Assembly: GCF_003426775.1 (NCBI RefSeq)
Contig: NZ_QJUG01000003.1
Coordinates: forward strand, 23,256-87,255
DNA: 64,000 nucleotides
DNA from: Allorhizocola rhizosphaerae
Lineage (GTDB): Bacteria; Actinomycetota; Actinomycetes; Mycobacteriales; Micromonosporaceae
Direction of reading: 5' to 3'
Shown: positions 29,242-37,085 of the stretch, piece after piece
How the letters are laid out: the number at the start of each line of letters is the position of its first letter
How positions within the stretch are numbered: the first letter of the stretch is position 1
Translations under genes and position numbers: made by a program
Notes under the pieces: generated by a model
Databases searched by the model: none
Told to the model about the DNA's origin: nothing
The model's input: the letters and a program-made list of their open reading frames with translations, nothing else

Positions 29242-29274
29242 CAAGGGGACCGGTCTCACCCACCGGTCCCCTTG
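29242..29274 (+). terminator. Terminator after the PIG-L gene
   Basis: A perfect 13-bp stem (29242-29254 with 29262-29274), 7-base loop, followed by CTTTATT. It lies 13 bases after the stop codon. Confidence 0.9.
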
Positions 29275-29354
29275 CTTTATTGGACAGCCGGCCATCGGTG
29301 GCGCGTCAAAGATGCGCCACCGTGGGCGCGGTGTGGGCCGGACCTCACTGTGGC

Positions 29355-29530
29355 GATGCCGGGCAGCGTCACGTCCAGCACGGCCAGATCGGGCCGATGC
29401 CTGCCCGCCATCCGCACCGCTTCGTGGCCGCAGCCCACGGCGACCACCTACAACCCGCCGCGCGCAGCCTGTCGGCCAGCAGCTCGCGCAGATCCGGTTC
29501 GTCTTCCACCACCAGCAACCGGTACAGGCC
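29355..29530 (-). pseudogene. Fragment of a response-regulator receiver domain, frameshifted
   Basis: On the minus strand the bases encode YRLLVVEDEPDLRELLADRL, then after a one-base frame change VVAVGCGHEAVRMAG and RPDLAVLDVTLPGI. These are the acidic-pocket and phospho-acceptor Asp blocks of a receiver domain. The rest of the receiver, the output domain and a start are missing. The remnant fills the gap between the PIG-L terminator and the Zur gene. Confidence 0.7.
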
Positions 29531-29572
29531 AGACAGCGTGCGGCCCGAAGCTAAGCGCGACCTGAGAGCCCG

Positions 29573-29986
29573 CTACCGATCGGCGGTGCAGGCGGGACAG
29601 GTACCGAAAATGTCCAGGGTATGGGAAACCTCGGCGAAGCCATGCTGGGCGGCGACGCGGTCGGCCCACCTTTCGACAGCGGGGCCGATGATGTCGATGG
29701 TACGGGCGCAATAGCGGCAGACCAGATGATGGTGGTGTTGCTTGCCCTGCCCGCACAGCCGGAAAAGCTGCTCGCCGTTGGGCAGGCGCATGGTGTCTGC
29801 CTCACCCGCGTCGGCAAGGACCTGCAGGTTGCGATAGACCGTCGCGAGCCCGATCTTGCTGCCCTGCAGGCGCAGCTCGGTGAAGAGCTGTTGCGCCGTG
29901 CGGAAGTCGTCGGTGTGGCGCAGCAATGCGAGGATCTCCTCACGCTGCCTGGTGTTGCGCATGGCGCCGGGGACGTTTTCGGTCAC
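29573..29986 (-). CDS. zur: Fur-family regulator, probable zinc uptake regulator Zur
   Basis: Dimeric metal-sensing repressor of 137 residues. The N-terminal winged helix includes FRTAQQLFTELRLQGSKIGLA-type recognition sequence and TVYRNLQVLADAGE. The C-terminal part has a His cluster (QHHHHLVC) and CxxC pairs (CRYC and CPAC) that would hold structural zinc. Start GTG at 29986 has GGGAGG 5 bases upstream. It lies last in a minus-strand series of zinc-type transporter and anchor-M genes, and Zur-box-like palindromes precede two of them. Assignment to Zur rather than Fur rests on this context. Confidence 0.87.
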   Translation of the reverse strand: MTENVPGAMRNTRQREEILALLRHTDDFRTAQQLFTELRLQGSKIGLATVYRNLQVLADAGEADTMRLPNGEQLFRLCGQGKQHHHHLVCRYCARTIDIIGPAVERWADRVAAQHGFAEVSHTLDIFGTCPACTADR

Positions 29987-30064
29987 TGTGACCTCCCTGC
30001 TTCGCGTGAGGCCGCCCAGGGCCAGTTCGGAGCGGCCCTGGGCGACCGGCATGAGGCGGGTTGG

Positions 30065-30700
30065 CTAGTTGGTCGCGACGAAGGTGTAGTTCACCGGGCC
30101 GGACGACACGGTCGCGCCGTCGGAGGCGCGGACGCCGGTGACCTCGAACGTGACGGTGTAGGTGCCCGCCGCTTCGACGGCCCAGTTGACGTGACCGTGC
30201 GCGTTGACGTTGAGCGTGCGCGAGTCGGGCATCCCGTCCTCGCTGTCGAACCACTTCGTGACCGCGCCGAACGTGCCGACCGTGTAGACGCTGAATCCGT
30301 TGGGTCCGGACATTCCGGTGAGCTTGAGCTGCAGGTTGTTGTTTTGCAGCACGCCGCTCGGGACGCCGAGGGTGTTCCAGCCCAGCCACAGGAGCCCGGA
30401 CTTCTGGGTCTGCGGCAGGATCCACACGGTGTCCCCGGGGTTGCCGAGGAACGCGTAGCTGCTCCCGCTGGGCACTGTGGTCTTCGCGGCCGCAGGCGCC
30501 GACAGGGTCACGGTGGCCGGGTCACGCTCGACGCCCGGCGAGACGGTGTCGTCGAAAACCTTGACGGAGAAGGAGTTGTTCACCCAGTTCACATCGACGG
30601 CATCGGCGTGGCCCTGGGAGAGGGTGACGGCGTGCGCCGGCGCGGCGGCGAATGCGACGAGCGCGGTCGCCATCACGCCGCTGAGCATGAGGCGCTTCAT
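30065..30700 (-). CDS. Secreted choice-of-anchor M domain protein
   Basis: Protein of 211 residues: signal peptide (about 1-24, ending AHA) and one complete anchor-M (actinobacterial surface-anchored, TIGR03769-type) domain. Domain landmarks are the opening LSQGHADAVDV, YAFLGNPGDTVWILPQTQ, SGLLWLGWNT, and NAHGHVNWAV near the end. No LPxTG or C-terminal membrane helix is present, so it is probably released or held by other proteins. The ATG overlaps the stop of the upstream paralogue (ATGA) and has AGGAGC upstream. Likely part of the zinc-responsive unit; a role in binding or relaying metal is inference. Confidence 0.85.
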   Translation of the reverse strand: MKRLMLSGVMATALVAFAAAPAHAVTLSQGHADAVDVNWVNNSFSVKVFDDTVSPGVERDPATVTLSAPAAAKTTVPSGSSYAFLGNPGDTVWILPQTQKSGLLWLGWNTLGVPSGVLQNNNLQLKLTGMSGPNGFSVYTVGTFGAVTKWFDSEDGMPDSRTLNVNAHGHVNWAVEAAGTYTVTFEVTGVRASDGATVSSGPVNYTFVATN

Positions 30701-31356
30701 GAGCTGGCTCCTAACACGTTGAAGCGGTAGACGACCGGGCCCGAGCTGACGACCTTGTTGGTGTTGGCGTCGCGAGCCGTGACCACGAACACGAGGTAGT
30801 ACGAGCCGGACTTGGTGAAGGCCCAGTTGGCGTGCATGTGCGTGCCCGCGGCCACCGTGAAGCTGTCGGGCAGCCCGTTGCGGCTGTTGAGCAGCACGGT
30901 CGGCGCGCCGACCTCATCGGTGGTGAACAGGCTGAAGTGCCCGGGTCCGTAGACGCCGGCCAGCTTGATCCGCACGCTGTCGCCGACCAGCGCGCCCGGC
31001 TCGATCTCCTCGGTCCCGATCCCGGCGAACAGCAGGTTGGGGTCTTCGACCTGAGGCAGGATCCACACCGGCGCGCCCGGCGCGCCGAGGAAGGCGTAGG
31101 CCGGGTCATCCGGCACGGCCAGCTGGGCCGAAGACTTGACCTCGATGATGACGTCGCACGGCTCGCGTTCGACACCCGGCTCGACGGTCTCGTCATGCAC
31201 GTGAACGTGCAGCTGCCCGTCCTCGTAGGCGACGCCGATGACGTCGGCGTGCCCCTGGTTGAGCACGACCGGGGCCGCCTGGGCCGGTGCGGCGCCGACC
31301 GCGATCGTTGCGGCCGTGCCAAGAGCGACCAGCAGGGACCTGGTGCGCATGCGCAT
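30697..31356 (-). CDS. Secreted choice-of-anchor M domain protein
   Basis: Protein of 219 residues with a signal peptide (about 1-27, ending AQAA) and one anchor-M domain: NQGHADVIGV, YAFLGAPGAPVWILPQVE and GTHMHANWAFTKSG. It also has HVHVHDE near residue 50, adding further histidines that could bind metal. The ATG at 31356 has AAAGGAA 6 bases upstream. A Zur-box-like palindrome begins 31 bases before the start. It is followed by a paralogue with a 4-bp overlap. Confidence 0.86.
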   Translation of the reverse strand: MRMRTRSLLVALGTAATIAVGAAPAQAAPVVLNQGHADVIGVAYEDGQLHVHVHDETVEPGVEREPCDVIIEVKSSAQLAVPDDPAYAFLGAPGAPVWILPQVEDPNLLFAGIGTEEIEPGALVGDSVRIKLAGVYGPGHFSLFTTDEVGAPTVLLNSRNGLPDSFTVAAGTHMHANWAFTKSGSYYLVFVVTARDANTNKVVSSGPVVYRFNVLGASS

Positions 31357-31386
31357 AGATATTCCTTTCAAGAGGGTGGAGCATCT

Positions 31387-31411
31387 AACGAAAACCATAA
31401 CCGTTTTCATT
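31387..31411. promoter_or_regulatory. Probable Zur box before the two single-domain anchor-M genes
   Basis: Read on the minus strand the core is TGAAAACGGTTATGGTTTTCG, an imperfect palindrome of the kind bound by actinobacterial Zur. It overlaps the last codon of the upstream permease gene, so these genes have their own zinc-responsive start point as well as possible read-through. Confidence 0.7.
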
Positions 31412-32261
31412 AGACGTGTCGAGCGCGCATCGCGAGACGGCGCACCAACCCGTGTTTCGGCGCGAAAACCCAGCACAGCAGGAAAATCACGGTCACCACG
31501 AGCACGATGAGCCCGCCCGCGGCAAGGTTGTACGCATAGGACAGGTACAGCCCCGACACGGCCGAAAATGCGGCGATGGCCGGAGCGAGCAGCATCATGA
31601 GCCCGAGCCGGTCGGTCAGCAGCCGCGCCGCCGCCGCCGGGGTGATGAGCAGCGCCAGCACCAGAATGTTGCCGACCGCTTGCAGCGACACGACAATGGC
31701 GAGAGTCACCATCGTGTACAAAGCGATGTCCAAAGCGAACAGATGGTGCCCGGCGGCCCGTGCGGTCTCCCGATCCAGCGCGACCGCGACCAGCCGCCTA
31801 TGCAAAAACGCTGTCGCGGCAAGCAAAGCCGTGCCCGCGACCAGCACCGTGCGCACATCCTGATCCGAGATGCCGAGAATCTGTCCGAAAAGGAACGACT
31901 CCAGCGAGCCGCCGTAGCCCGGCGTGGCACTGAGCACCACGATCCCGAGCGCGAACGCGGCGGCGAAAAACACGCCGATCACCGCATCCTCCTTCAGCCG
32001 CCGATTCTGCGACAGCACGGCGATGAGCACCGCCGTGGCAACCCCGGCCACCGCGCCACCGAGCGCCAGATTGAGGTGCAACGCGAACGCAATCGCCACA
32101 CCGGGAAAGACCGCATGTGCGACCGCGTCACCGATGAAGGCCATGCCGCGCAGCACCACATGCGTGCCGACAATGCCGCAGACGACACCGGAAGCCAGGC
32201 ACATCAGCAGCGCGCGCTGCATGAAGGCGTGCTGCCACGGTTCCATCAAAAAATCGATCAT
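31410..32261 (-). CDS. Metal ABC transporter permease (anchored-repeat type, ZnuB-like)
   Basis: Membrane channel of 283 residues with about eight helices in the ABC-3 (ZnuB/MntB) family; the family-typical GDAVAHAVFPGVAIAF block (near residue 38) is present. The ATG at 32261 overlaps the ATPase stop (ATGA). With the adjacent solute-binding protein it forms the transporter class catalogued as 'anchored repeat-type', known mostly from actinobacteria. The metal is most likely zinc given the Zur-type regulator and boxes; manganese is the alternative. Confidence 0.92.
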   Translation of the reverse strand: MIDFLMEPWQHAFMQRALLMCLASGVVCGIVGTHVVLRGMAFIGDAVAHAVFPGVAIAFALHLNLALGGAVAGVATAVLIAVLSQNRRLKEDAVIGVFFAAAFALGIVVLSATPGYGGSLESFLFGQILGISDQDVRTVLVAGTALLAATAFLHRRLVAVALDRETARAAGHHLFALDIALYTMVTLAIVVSLQAVGNILVLALLITPAAAARLLTDRLGLMMLLAPAIAAFSAVSGLYLSYAYNLAAGGLIVLVVTVIFLLCWVFAPKHGLVRRLAMRARHV

Positions 32262-32947
32262 ATGGGTACCCCGAAAGCCTTCAGCCACACCTGCGGATCG
32301 GTGAGCTCGTCCGGTGGCCCGTCCGCGATGACGGTCCGGTTGAGCAGGCACAGCCTGGTGCACACCTGCCGTGCCGCGGGCAGGTCGTGCGTGGTCATGA
32401 GCACCGCCACGTCCTCCCGCCGAAGTTTGGTCAGCAGGTCCGTCAGCGCCTGCTGGGTGGGCGTGTCCAGGCCGGTGAACGGCTCGTCGAGCAGCAGGAC
32501 CCGTGGCCGCAGCGCCAGCGCGCGGGCGACCAGCACCCGCTGGCGCTGCCCGCCCGACAGCTCACCGATCGGGCGCCCGCGCAGCGCGAGCATGTCCACC
32601 TGCGACAGTGCCTCCTCGGCGACCGCCCTGTGCGAAGCGGTGAACCGGCGGTGCGCCAACGCCGAGCGCACCGCCTTCTCCACGCTGATCGGATAGTCCC
32701 ACGCGAACTCGTGCCGCTGCGGCACATAGCCCACGGTGCCCATCGCCTGGCGCGGGCCCCGCCCGCCCACCGTGATCCGCCCCGCCGAGACGGGCAACAG
32801 CCCGAGCACCGCGCGCAGCAGTGTCGTCTTGCCCGCGCCGTTGGGCCCGATCAGGCCGACGAGCTCACCGGGAGCGACCACCAGCCGGACGTCCTCCAGC
32901 ACCGTGCGCCCGGCCAGCTCGACCCGCACCCCTTGCGCGTCAATCAT
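32258..32947 (-). CDS. Metal ABC transporter ATP-binding protein (anchored-repeat type, ZnuC-like)
   Basis: Cytosolic ATPase of 229 residues with Walker A GPNGAGKTT (near 36), signature LSGGQRQR and Walker B VLLLDEPFTGLD, then switch His in TTHDL. It is a compact single-domain ATPase like those of zinc and manganese importers. Start ATG at 32947 overlaps the solute-binding-protein stop by 4 bases and is followed by a 4-base overlap with the permease gene. Confidence 0.93.
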   Translation of the reverse strand: MIDAQGVRVELAGRTVLEDVRLVVAPGELVGLIGPNGAGKTTLLRAVLGLLPVSAGRITVGGRGPRQAMGTVGYVPQRHEFAWDYPISVEKAVRSALAHRRFTASHRAVAEEALSQVDMLALRGRPIGELSGGQRQRVLVARALALRPRVLLLDEPFTGLDTPTQQALTDLLTKLRREDVAVLMTTHDLPAARQVCTRLCLLNRTVIADGPPDELTDPQVWLKAFGVPI

Positions 32948-35196
32948 CGCCGCCTCCGCCAAAGCAGGAGCAGCACACCGAGCACAACGACAACTGCCGC
33001 AGCGCCCACCGCAACCCACGGAAACTCGGCGGGCCGGCTGTCTTGTGCGACGACGGCCGCCGTCGATGACGGTGCGACGGTGGGAGACTGGGTCGGAGTC
33101 GGGATTGGACCATCACCGGCGAGGATGGTCAGCGTCTGCCGGTCCGTGACCGTCGTACCGCTGTTGAGTGTGGCGCTCATCTCGATGTCGAGCTGATACG
33201 CGCCCTGCGTGGTGAACACCCAGTTGCCGTGCGCGTGGGTGTTGGTCTCGATCGTGCTGCGCTGCGGCATCGGTTTGGCGCTGTCGAACACCTGCAACGG
33301 CTCGCCGAACGCGCCATTGAGGAACAGCAGCATCTTCCCCGGCCCGCGCACCCCGTGCAGCGTCCAGCTCATCTCACGCTTCACCTCGGCCGCGACCTGT
33401 GGATCCTGCGTGTTCCACCCGGGCCACAGCACTCCCGGCTGCTGCACCTGAGGGAACAACCACACCTTGCTTCCCGGAGCACCGAGGAAGGCGAACCTGT
33501 CGTCGGAAGGCACCTCGATGACGGCTTTGTCACCGGCCTTCAACACGACATCACGCAGCTCCCGCCACGCCGACGGCTGCGTGGTGTCGTCGCGCAACTG
33601 GATGCGCCACTTGCCGTCCACGAAGCGTGGTCCGATGTCGACATGGCCGTCCGCGATGACGATCGGCGATGCTTGCGACAGCTGCGACAACTTCGGGCCG
33701 CCCGCTTCACCCAGGCACGAGCGCAGCTCGGAAGCATTGTGGCGCATCATCTTCAGGTAGGTGTCGGCCTGACTGTCGAACGAGTCACCGTACAACTTGC
33801 ACACTCGCACGCCCCGGTCGGCGGCGACCTGTTGCAGCACACCGCCGCGATGCGCCAAGTGTGGCTCCAGGAACACCGCGGGCACCTTGAGATTGCCGAT
33901 CGTCTCGGTGAGCTTGCGCACCTGCTCGACGCTTGGCTCCTGCGCAGGGTTGGGCACCACGAAGCCCGCCACCGTCATGTCATAGGCCGCGGCCAGATAA
34001 CCGAAGGCGTCGTGAGTCGTGATGAGCTGCCGCCGCCCGGACGGTATCGCGGAAATCCGCTCCCGCACAAAGGCATCCAGGGCGTCCAGCTCGGCGAGGT
34101 ATGCCCGGCTTCGGGCGGCATATCCCTGCGCCCCGGCAGGGTCGGCTTTGGACAGTGTATCCCGGATGAGTTGCACATAGGCCTTCACATTGCGCACGTC
34201 CTGCCACAGGTGCGGGTCGATTTCGCCGTGCACGTGCTTGCCGAGAACCGCCTGTGGCAACTGATGGATTTGCTTTCCGGCGGTGCCGAGAAAGCCGAAC
34301 CGGGCATCGGCGGGCACGCTGACCAGCGCCTTGTTCGGCACATCGATGACCACCTGATCCGCGGCGATCACGTCCTGCTTGCGCCCGCTGATCGCGTCGC
34401 TGTACGCGTAGACCTGGCCCTTGTCGATGTCCACGGTCAGGTCGGTGTGCCCCTTGCCGAGGATGGTGGGCTTGCCCGCGGTCTGCGGGTCGACGCCCAC
34501 CGCGAAGGTGAAGGTCCCCTCTCCCGCGGGTTTGCCTTGCACCTGCGCGGTGAGCGTCAGCTGGTAGATGCCGGGCGTGGTGAACGCCCAGTTGAGGTGG
34601 GTGTGCGCGGCCGGTGGGAGCACCGCCACGTCCTTTTCGTCCAAGCCATCAGCGGAGTTGAAGTACACCGTGGGCTCGCCGAGCGCACCCGTCAGATAGA
34701 CGACGAGCGCGCCCGGTCCCTCCAGTTTGGACGCTCGCAGGTGGACATCGTCGGCCCGTGACAGACCGCCCGTCCCGCGCACGGCCAGGCCCAGCCAGAT
34801 CACGTCCAGCCCGAGGTCTTCGACGAGCGGGATCACGTGCGCGCCGTACATCTCCGCCGACTCGGCCAGCGACACGTTGGGTATCCCCTTGGGCGCGTTG
34901 GCGTCGATCGCCTTGATCAGCGCGTGCGGCTCCAGCAGGAGGTGGTTGGTGAACACCACATCGGCCTTGGTCACCTTCACCGCGTCGGCGGGCGTGGGCT
35001 CGTACGAGTGCGGGTCCGCGCCCGGTGGCACGAGCGAGTCGACGACCACACGGTCGCCGCCGACGTTGCGCGCAAGATCGGCGATGATCTCAGTGCTGGC
35101 GACGACCCGAATGTCACTGTCGCTGTTGGACAGTGCGGTGCACCCGGTGGAGGCGACGGCCAGGCACATCGCCAGCGTGACGGCACGCCATCTCAT
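32944..35196 (-). CDS. Anchored-repeat metal ABC transporter solute-binding protein with two anchor-M domains
   Basis: Captures the metal outside the cell. The 750-residue protein starts with a lipoprotein-like signal (lipobox ending STGC, Cys19). A ZnuA-like core is split: residues about 28-125 hold the first ligand His63 (GADPHSYEPTP), and about 325-500 hold His329 (EIDPHLW), His395 (TTHDAF), and Glu444/Asp471 regions. Between them, residues about 125-320 are an inserted anchor-M domain whose second half (DVIWLGL to HTHLNWAF) comes before its first half (GKGHTDLTVD to ARFGFLG). A normal-order anchor-M domain follows (about 505-705), then a Pro/Ser/Thr linker, one membrane helix and RRRR. 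The ATG at 35196 overlaps the upstream stop and has GGAGGG 7 bases before it. Confidence 0.92.
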   Translation of the reverse strand: MRWRAVTLAMCLAVASTGCTALSNSDSDIRVVASTEIIADLARNVGGDRVVVDSLVPPGADPHSYEPTPADAVKVTKADVVFTNHLLLEPHALIKAIDANAPKGIPNVSLAESAEMYGAHVIPLVEDLGLDVIWLGLAVRGTGGLSRADDVHLRASKLEGPGALVVYLTGALGEPTVYFNSADGLDEKDVAVLPPAAHTHLNWAFTTPGIYQLTLTAQVQGKPAGEGTFTFAVGVDPQTAGKPTILGKGHTDLTVDIDKGQVYAYSDAISGRKQDVIAADQVVIDVPNKALVSVPADARFGFLGTAGKQIHQLPQAVLGKHVHGEIDPHLWQDVRNVKAYVQLIRDTLSKADPAGAQGYAARSRAYLAELDALDAFVRERISAIPSGRRQLITTHDAFGYLAAAYDMTVAGFVVPNPAQEPSVEQVRKLTETIGNLKVPAVFLEPHLAHRGGVLQQVAADRGVRVCKLYGDSFDSQADTYLKMMRHNASELRSCLGEAGGPKLSQLSQASPIVIADGHVDIGPRFVDGKWRIQLRDDTTQPSAWRELRDVVLKAGDKAVIEVPSDDRFAFLGAPGSKVWLFPQVQQPGVLWPGWNTQDPQVAAEVKREMSWTLHGVRGPGKMLLFLNGAFGEPLQVFDSAKPMPQRSTIETNTHAHGNWVFTTQGAYQLDIEMSATLNSGTTVTDRQTLTILAGDGPIPTPTQSPTVAPSSTAAVVAQDSRPAEFPWVAVGAAAVVVVLGVLLLLWRRRR

Positions 35197-36926
35197 GCCG
35201 CGGCCCTCCTGCGCCGCATGACGAAGGTGAGGACGACACCCGCGGCGAGCAATCCCGTGCCGGTCACAAGGATCGGCGTGAGCGAGTCGCCCGTGCGCGG
35301 CAGGCCACCGCAACCGGTCGTGCGCTTGGCGTGCGGGCGCGGATCGACGTCGCCGACCACGATCGTCACCGTGGCGGTGTCGCTTGTGGACTGCGACTGC
35401 TGCCGGAACGTCAGCTTGTACACGCCCTGCTTCGTGAAGGCCCAGTTGCCGTGCGCGTGCGTGCCAGCCGCGACGGTGAACGTGTCGGGTAGGCCGTCAC
35501 CGCTGTTGAAGTGAATCCGGGGCTGGCCGAGCGAGGTGTATTCGTAGACCGCGACCCGGCCCGGTCCGCTCACCTTCGTCAGCGACCACTGCACCGGACT
35601 GCTGACCGACTCGGTGTTCCAACCCAGCCAGATGATGCCGCTGCGCTGCGTCTGCGGAATCTGCCAGATCGTCGAGCCGGCCGGCCCAAGGAACTCGAAC
35701 CCGGCCGGGAGGGTGATCGCCGCCGCGGGCTTGAGATGCAGCACGACATCGGCCGGGTCGCGCACCGCGTCGGTCTTGACCCCGATATCGATCCGTCCAT
35801 TCACGATCCGGCTGGCGATGTCGGCGTGTCCGTTGTCGACGATCGGCAGGTTGACGGTGGTAGGAATGCATGCGGGCGAAGTGCTGGTTGGCGGGGTCGT
35901 TGTCGCCGAAGGGCTCGGCGTCTGGCTCGTCGAAGGGCTCGGCGAGGCGCTTGGCGAACGACTGGGCGAAGCGCTGGGCGACACGCTCGTCGGCGGCCCC
36001 TCCACGACGACGGTCACGGGCGCGGAAACCGATGGCGCGAAGTCATTGTCGTACTTGGGAATGAAATGAGCCGTTATCTCGTGGGTGCCGGACGGGAGGC
36101 TCGTGGTGGTAAGAGTCGCCGTGCCACCGTCCACATTGGTGTGTCCCAGCGACCCACCCGCATGGCGGAAGTCGACCCAGCCCACCGCGCCTTGCGGCTG
36201 CACCGTCGCGGTCAGCGTGACCTGCCGGTCGGAGACGGACGCCGTCAGCTGAGTCTGCGTCGAGGTGGGCGTCACCGTGTCGCCGACCACCCAGGTGTAG
36301 CGCACCGGATCGGAGCTGACCTGGCCGCCACCGGCCAGCGTCGCCTTCGCCTGGAAGGTGAGCTCGTAGCGGCCGAGCGCGGTGAAACTCCAGTTGACGT
36401 GGGCATGCGTGTGCACCGGCACGGCCTGCGTCCGGTAGCTCGTGTCGCTGGAGCTGAACAGGCGAATGGGCTCACCGAGCGGGCCGACCTGGAACATCTC
36501 CAACCGGCCCGGCCCACTGACGCCCTTGAGCTCCAACTGCACCTGGTCATCGGCGAACACACCCGAGTCGAGGCTCTGCGTGTCCCACCCGGCATACAGC
36601 AGACCGTCGACGGGATCCTGCGGCGCGACCCACACCGTGTCGCCCGGCGCGCCGAGGAACCCGAACTGCGGCTCGTCGGGGATCTGGAGCGCGGCGGCCT
36701 CCTTGAGCTGGAAGATCACCTCTTCGGCGGGCTTGTAGGTGTAGGGCGTGCTGCCGATGCGGGTCTGCAGCCGCAAGCGGCCGTCCGTGTATTGCATGTC
36801 TATGACGTCGGTGTGCACGTCGTGCAGCACGAGTCGCGACCCGCCGGCCGGTGGCTGCGCGGCACCCGGTGCCGCCAAGCCAAGCCCCGCCAGCAGCATC
36901 GCGGCAACAACAAATCGTGACCTCAT
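35193..36926 (-). CDS. LPxTG surface protein with two choice-of-anchor M domains
   Basis: Cell-wall protein of 577 residues. After a signal peptide (about 1-24) comes an anchor-M domain (about 28-215, with HTHAHVNWSFT), an Ig-like segment (about 220-310, TATVQPQ...GTHEITAHF type), a Ser/Pro-rich spacer, a second anchor-M domain (about 360-530, with THAHGNWAFT) and a C-terminal sorting signal LPRTG (about 542) with membrane helix and RRRR. It should be linked to peptidoglycan by sortase; no sortase gene is in the window. First gene of the metal transporter operon, with a Zur-box-like palindrome 31 bases upstream and GGAAGG next to the start. Confidence 0.92.
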   Translation of the reverse strand: MRSRFVVAAMLLAGLGLAAPGAAQPPAGGSRLVLHDVHTDVIDMQYTDGRLRLQTRIGSTPYTYKPAEEVIFQLKEAAALQIPDEPQFGFLGAPGDTVWVAPQDPVDGLLYAGWDTQSLDSGVFADDQVQLELKGVSGPGRLEMFQVGPLGEPIRLFSSSDTSYRTQAVPVHTHAHVNWSFTALGRYELTFQAKATLAGGGQVSSDPVRYTWVVGDTVTPTSTQTQLTASVSDRQVTLTATVQPQGAVGWVDFRHAGGSLGHTNVDGGTATLTTTSLPSGTHEITAHFIPKYDNDFAPSVSAPVTVVVEGPPTSVSPSASPSRSPSASPSPSTSQTPSPSATTTPPTSTSPACIPTTVNLPIVDNGHADIASRIVNGRIDIGVKTDAVRDPADVVLHLKPAAAITLPAGFEFLGPAGSTIWQIPQTQRSGIIWLGWNTESVSSPVQWSLTKVSGPGRVAVYEYTSLGQPRIHFNSGDGLPDTFTVAAGTHAHGNWAFTKQGVYKLTFRQQSQSTSDTATVTIVVGDVDPRPHAKRTTGCGGLPRTGDSLTPILVTGTGLLAAGVVLTFVMRRRRAAA

Positions 36927-36956
36927 CAGCCTTCCGTTCCTCCCCGCGTTATTAGC

Positions 36957-36969
36957 AACGATTATCGTT
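36957..36969. promoter_or_regulatory. Probable Zur box before the metal transporter operon
   Basis: AACGAT-T-ATCGTT, a perfect 13-bp palindrome within a longer AT-rich stretch, 31 bases upstream of the LPxTG protein start. It is related to, but not identical with, the palindrome at 31387-31411. Confidence 0.7.
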
Positions 36970-37017
36970 ACCATACGTCACTCATAAACGGAAGGGGTAA
37001 GCGCCCTGGATGAGATG

Positions 37018-37033
37018 AACCTCGCGTGAGGTT
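37018..37033. promoter_or_regulatory. Inverted repeat AACCTC-N4-GAGGTT before the glycosyltransferase
   Basis: A perfect 6-bp inverted repeat with a 4-base spacer, 52 bases before the glycosyltransferase start and about 50 bases from the divergent Zur box. Possible operator; the regulator is unknown. Confidence 0.35.
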
Positions 37034-37085
37034 TTGCTCAGGCCGACCTCATCGCCGGCTCACCGCCGGCCCGCACTGTCGTGGG

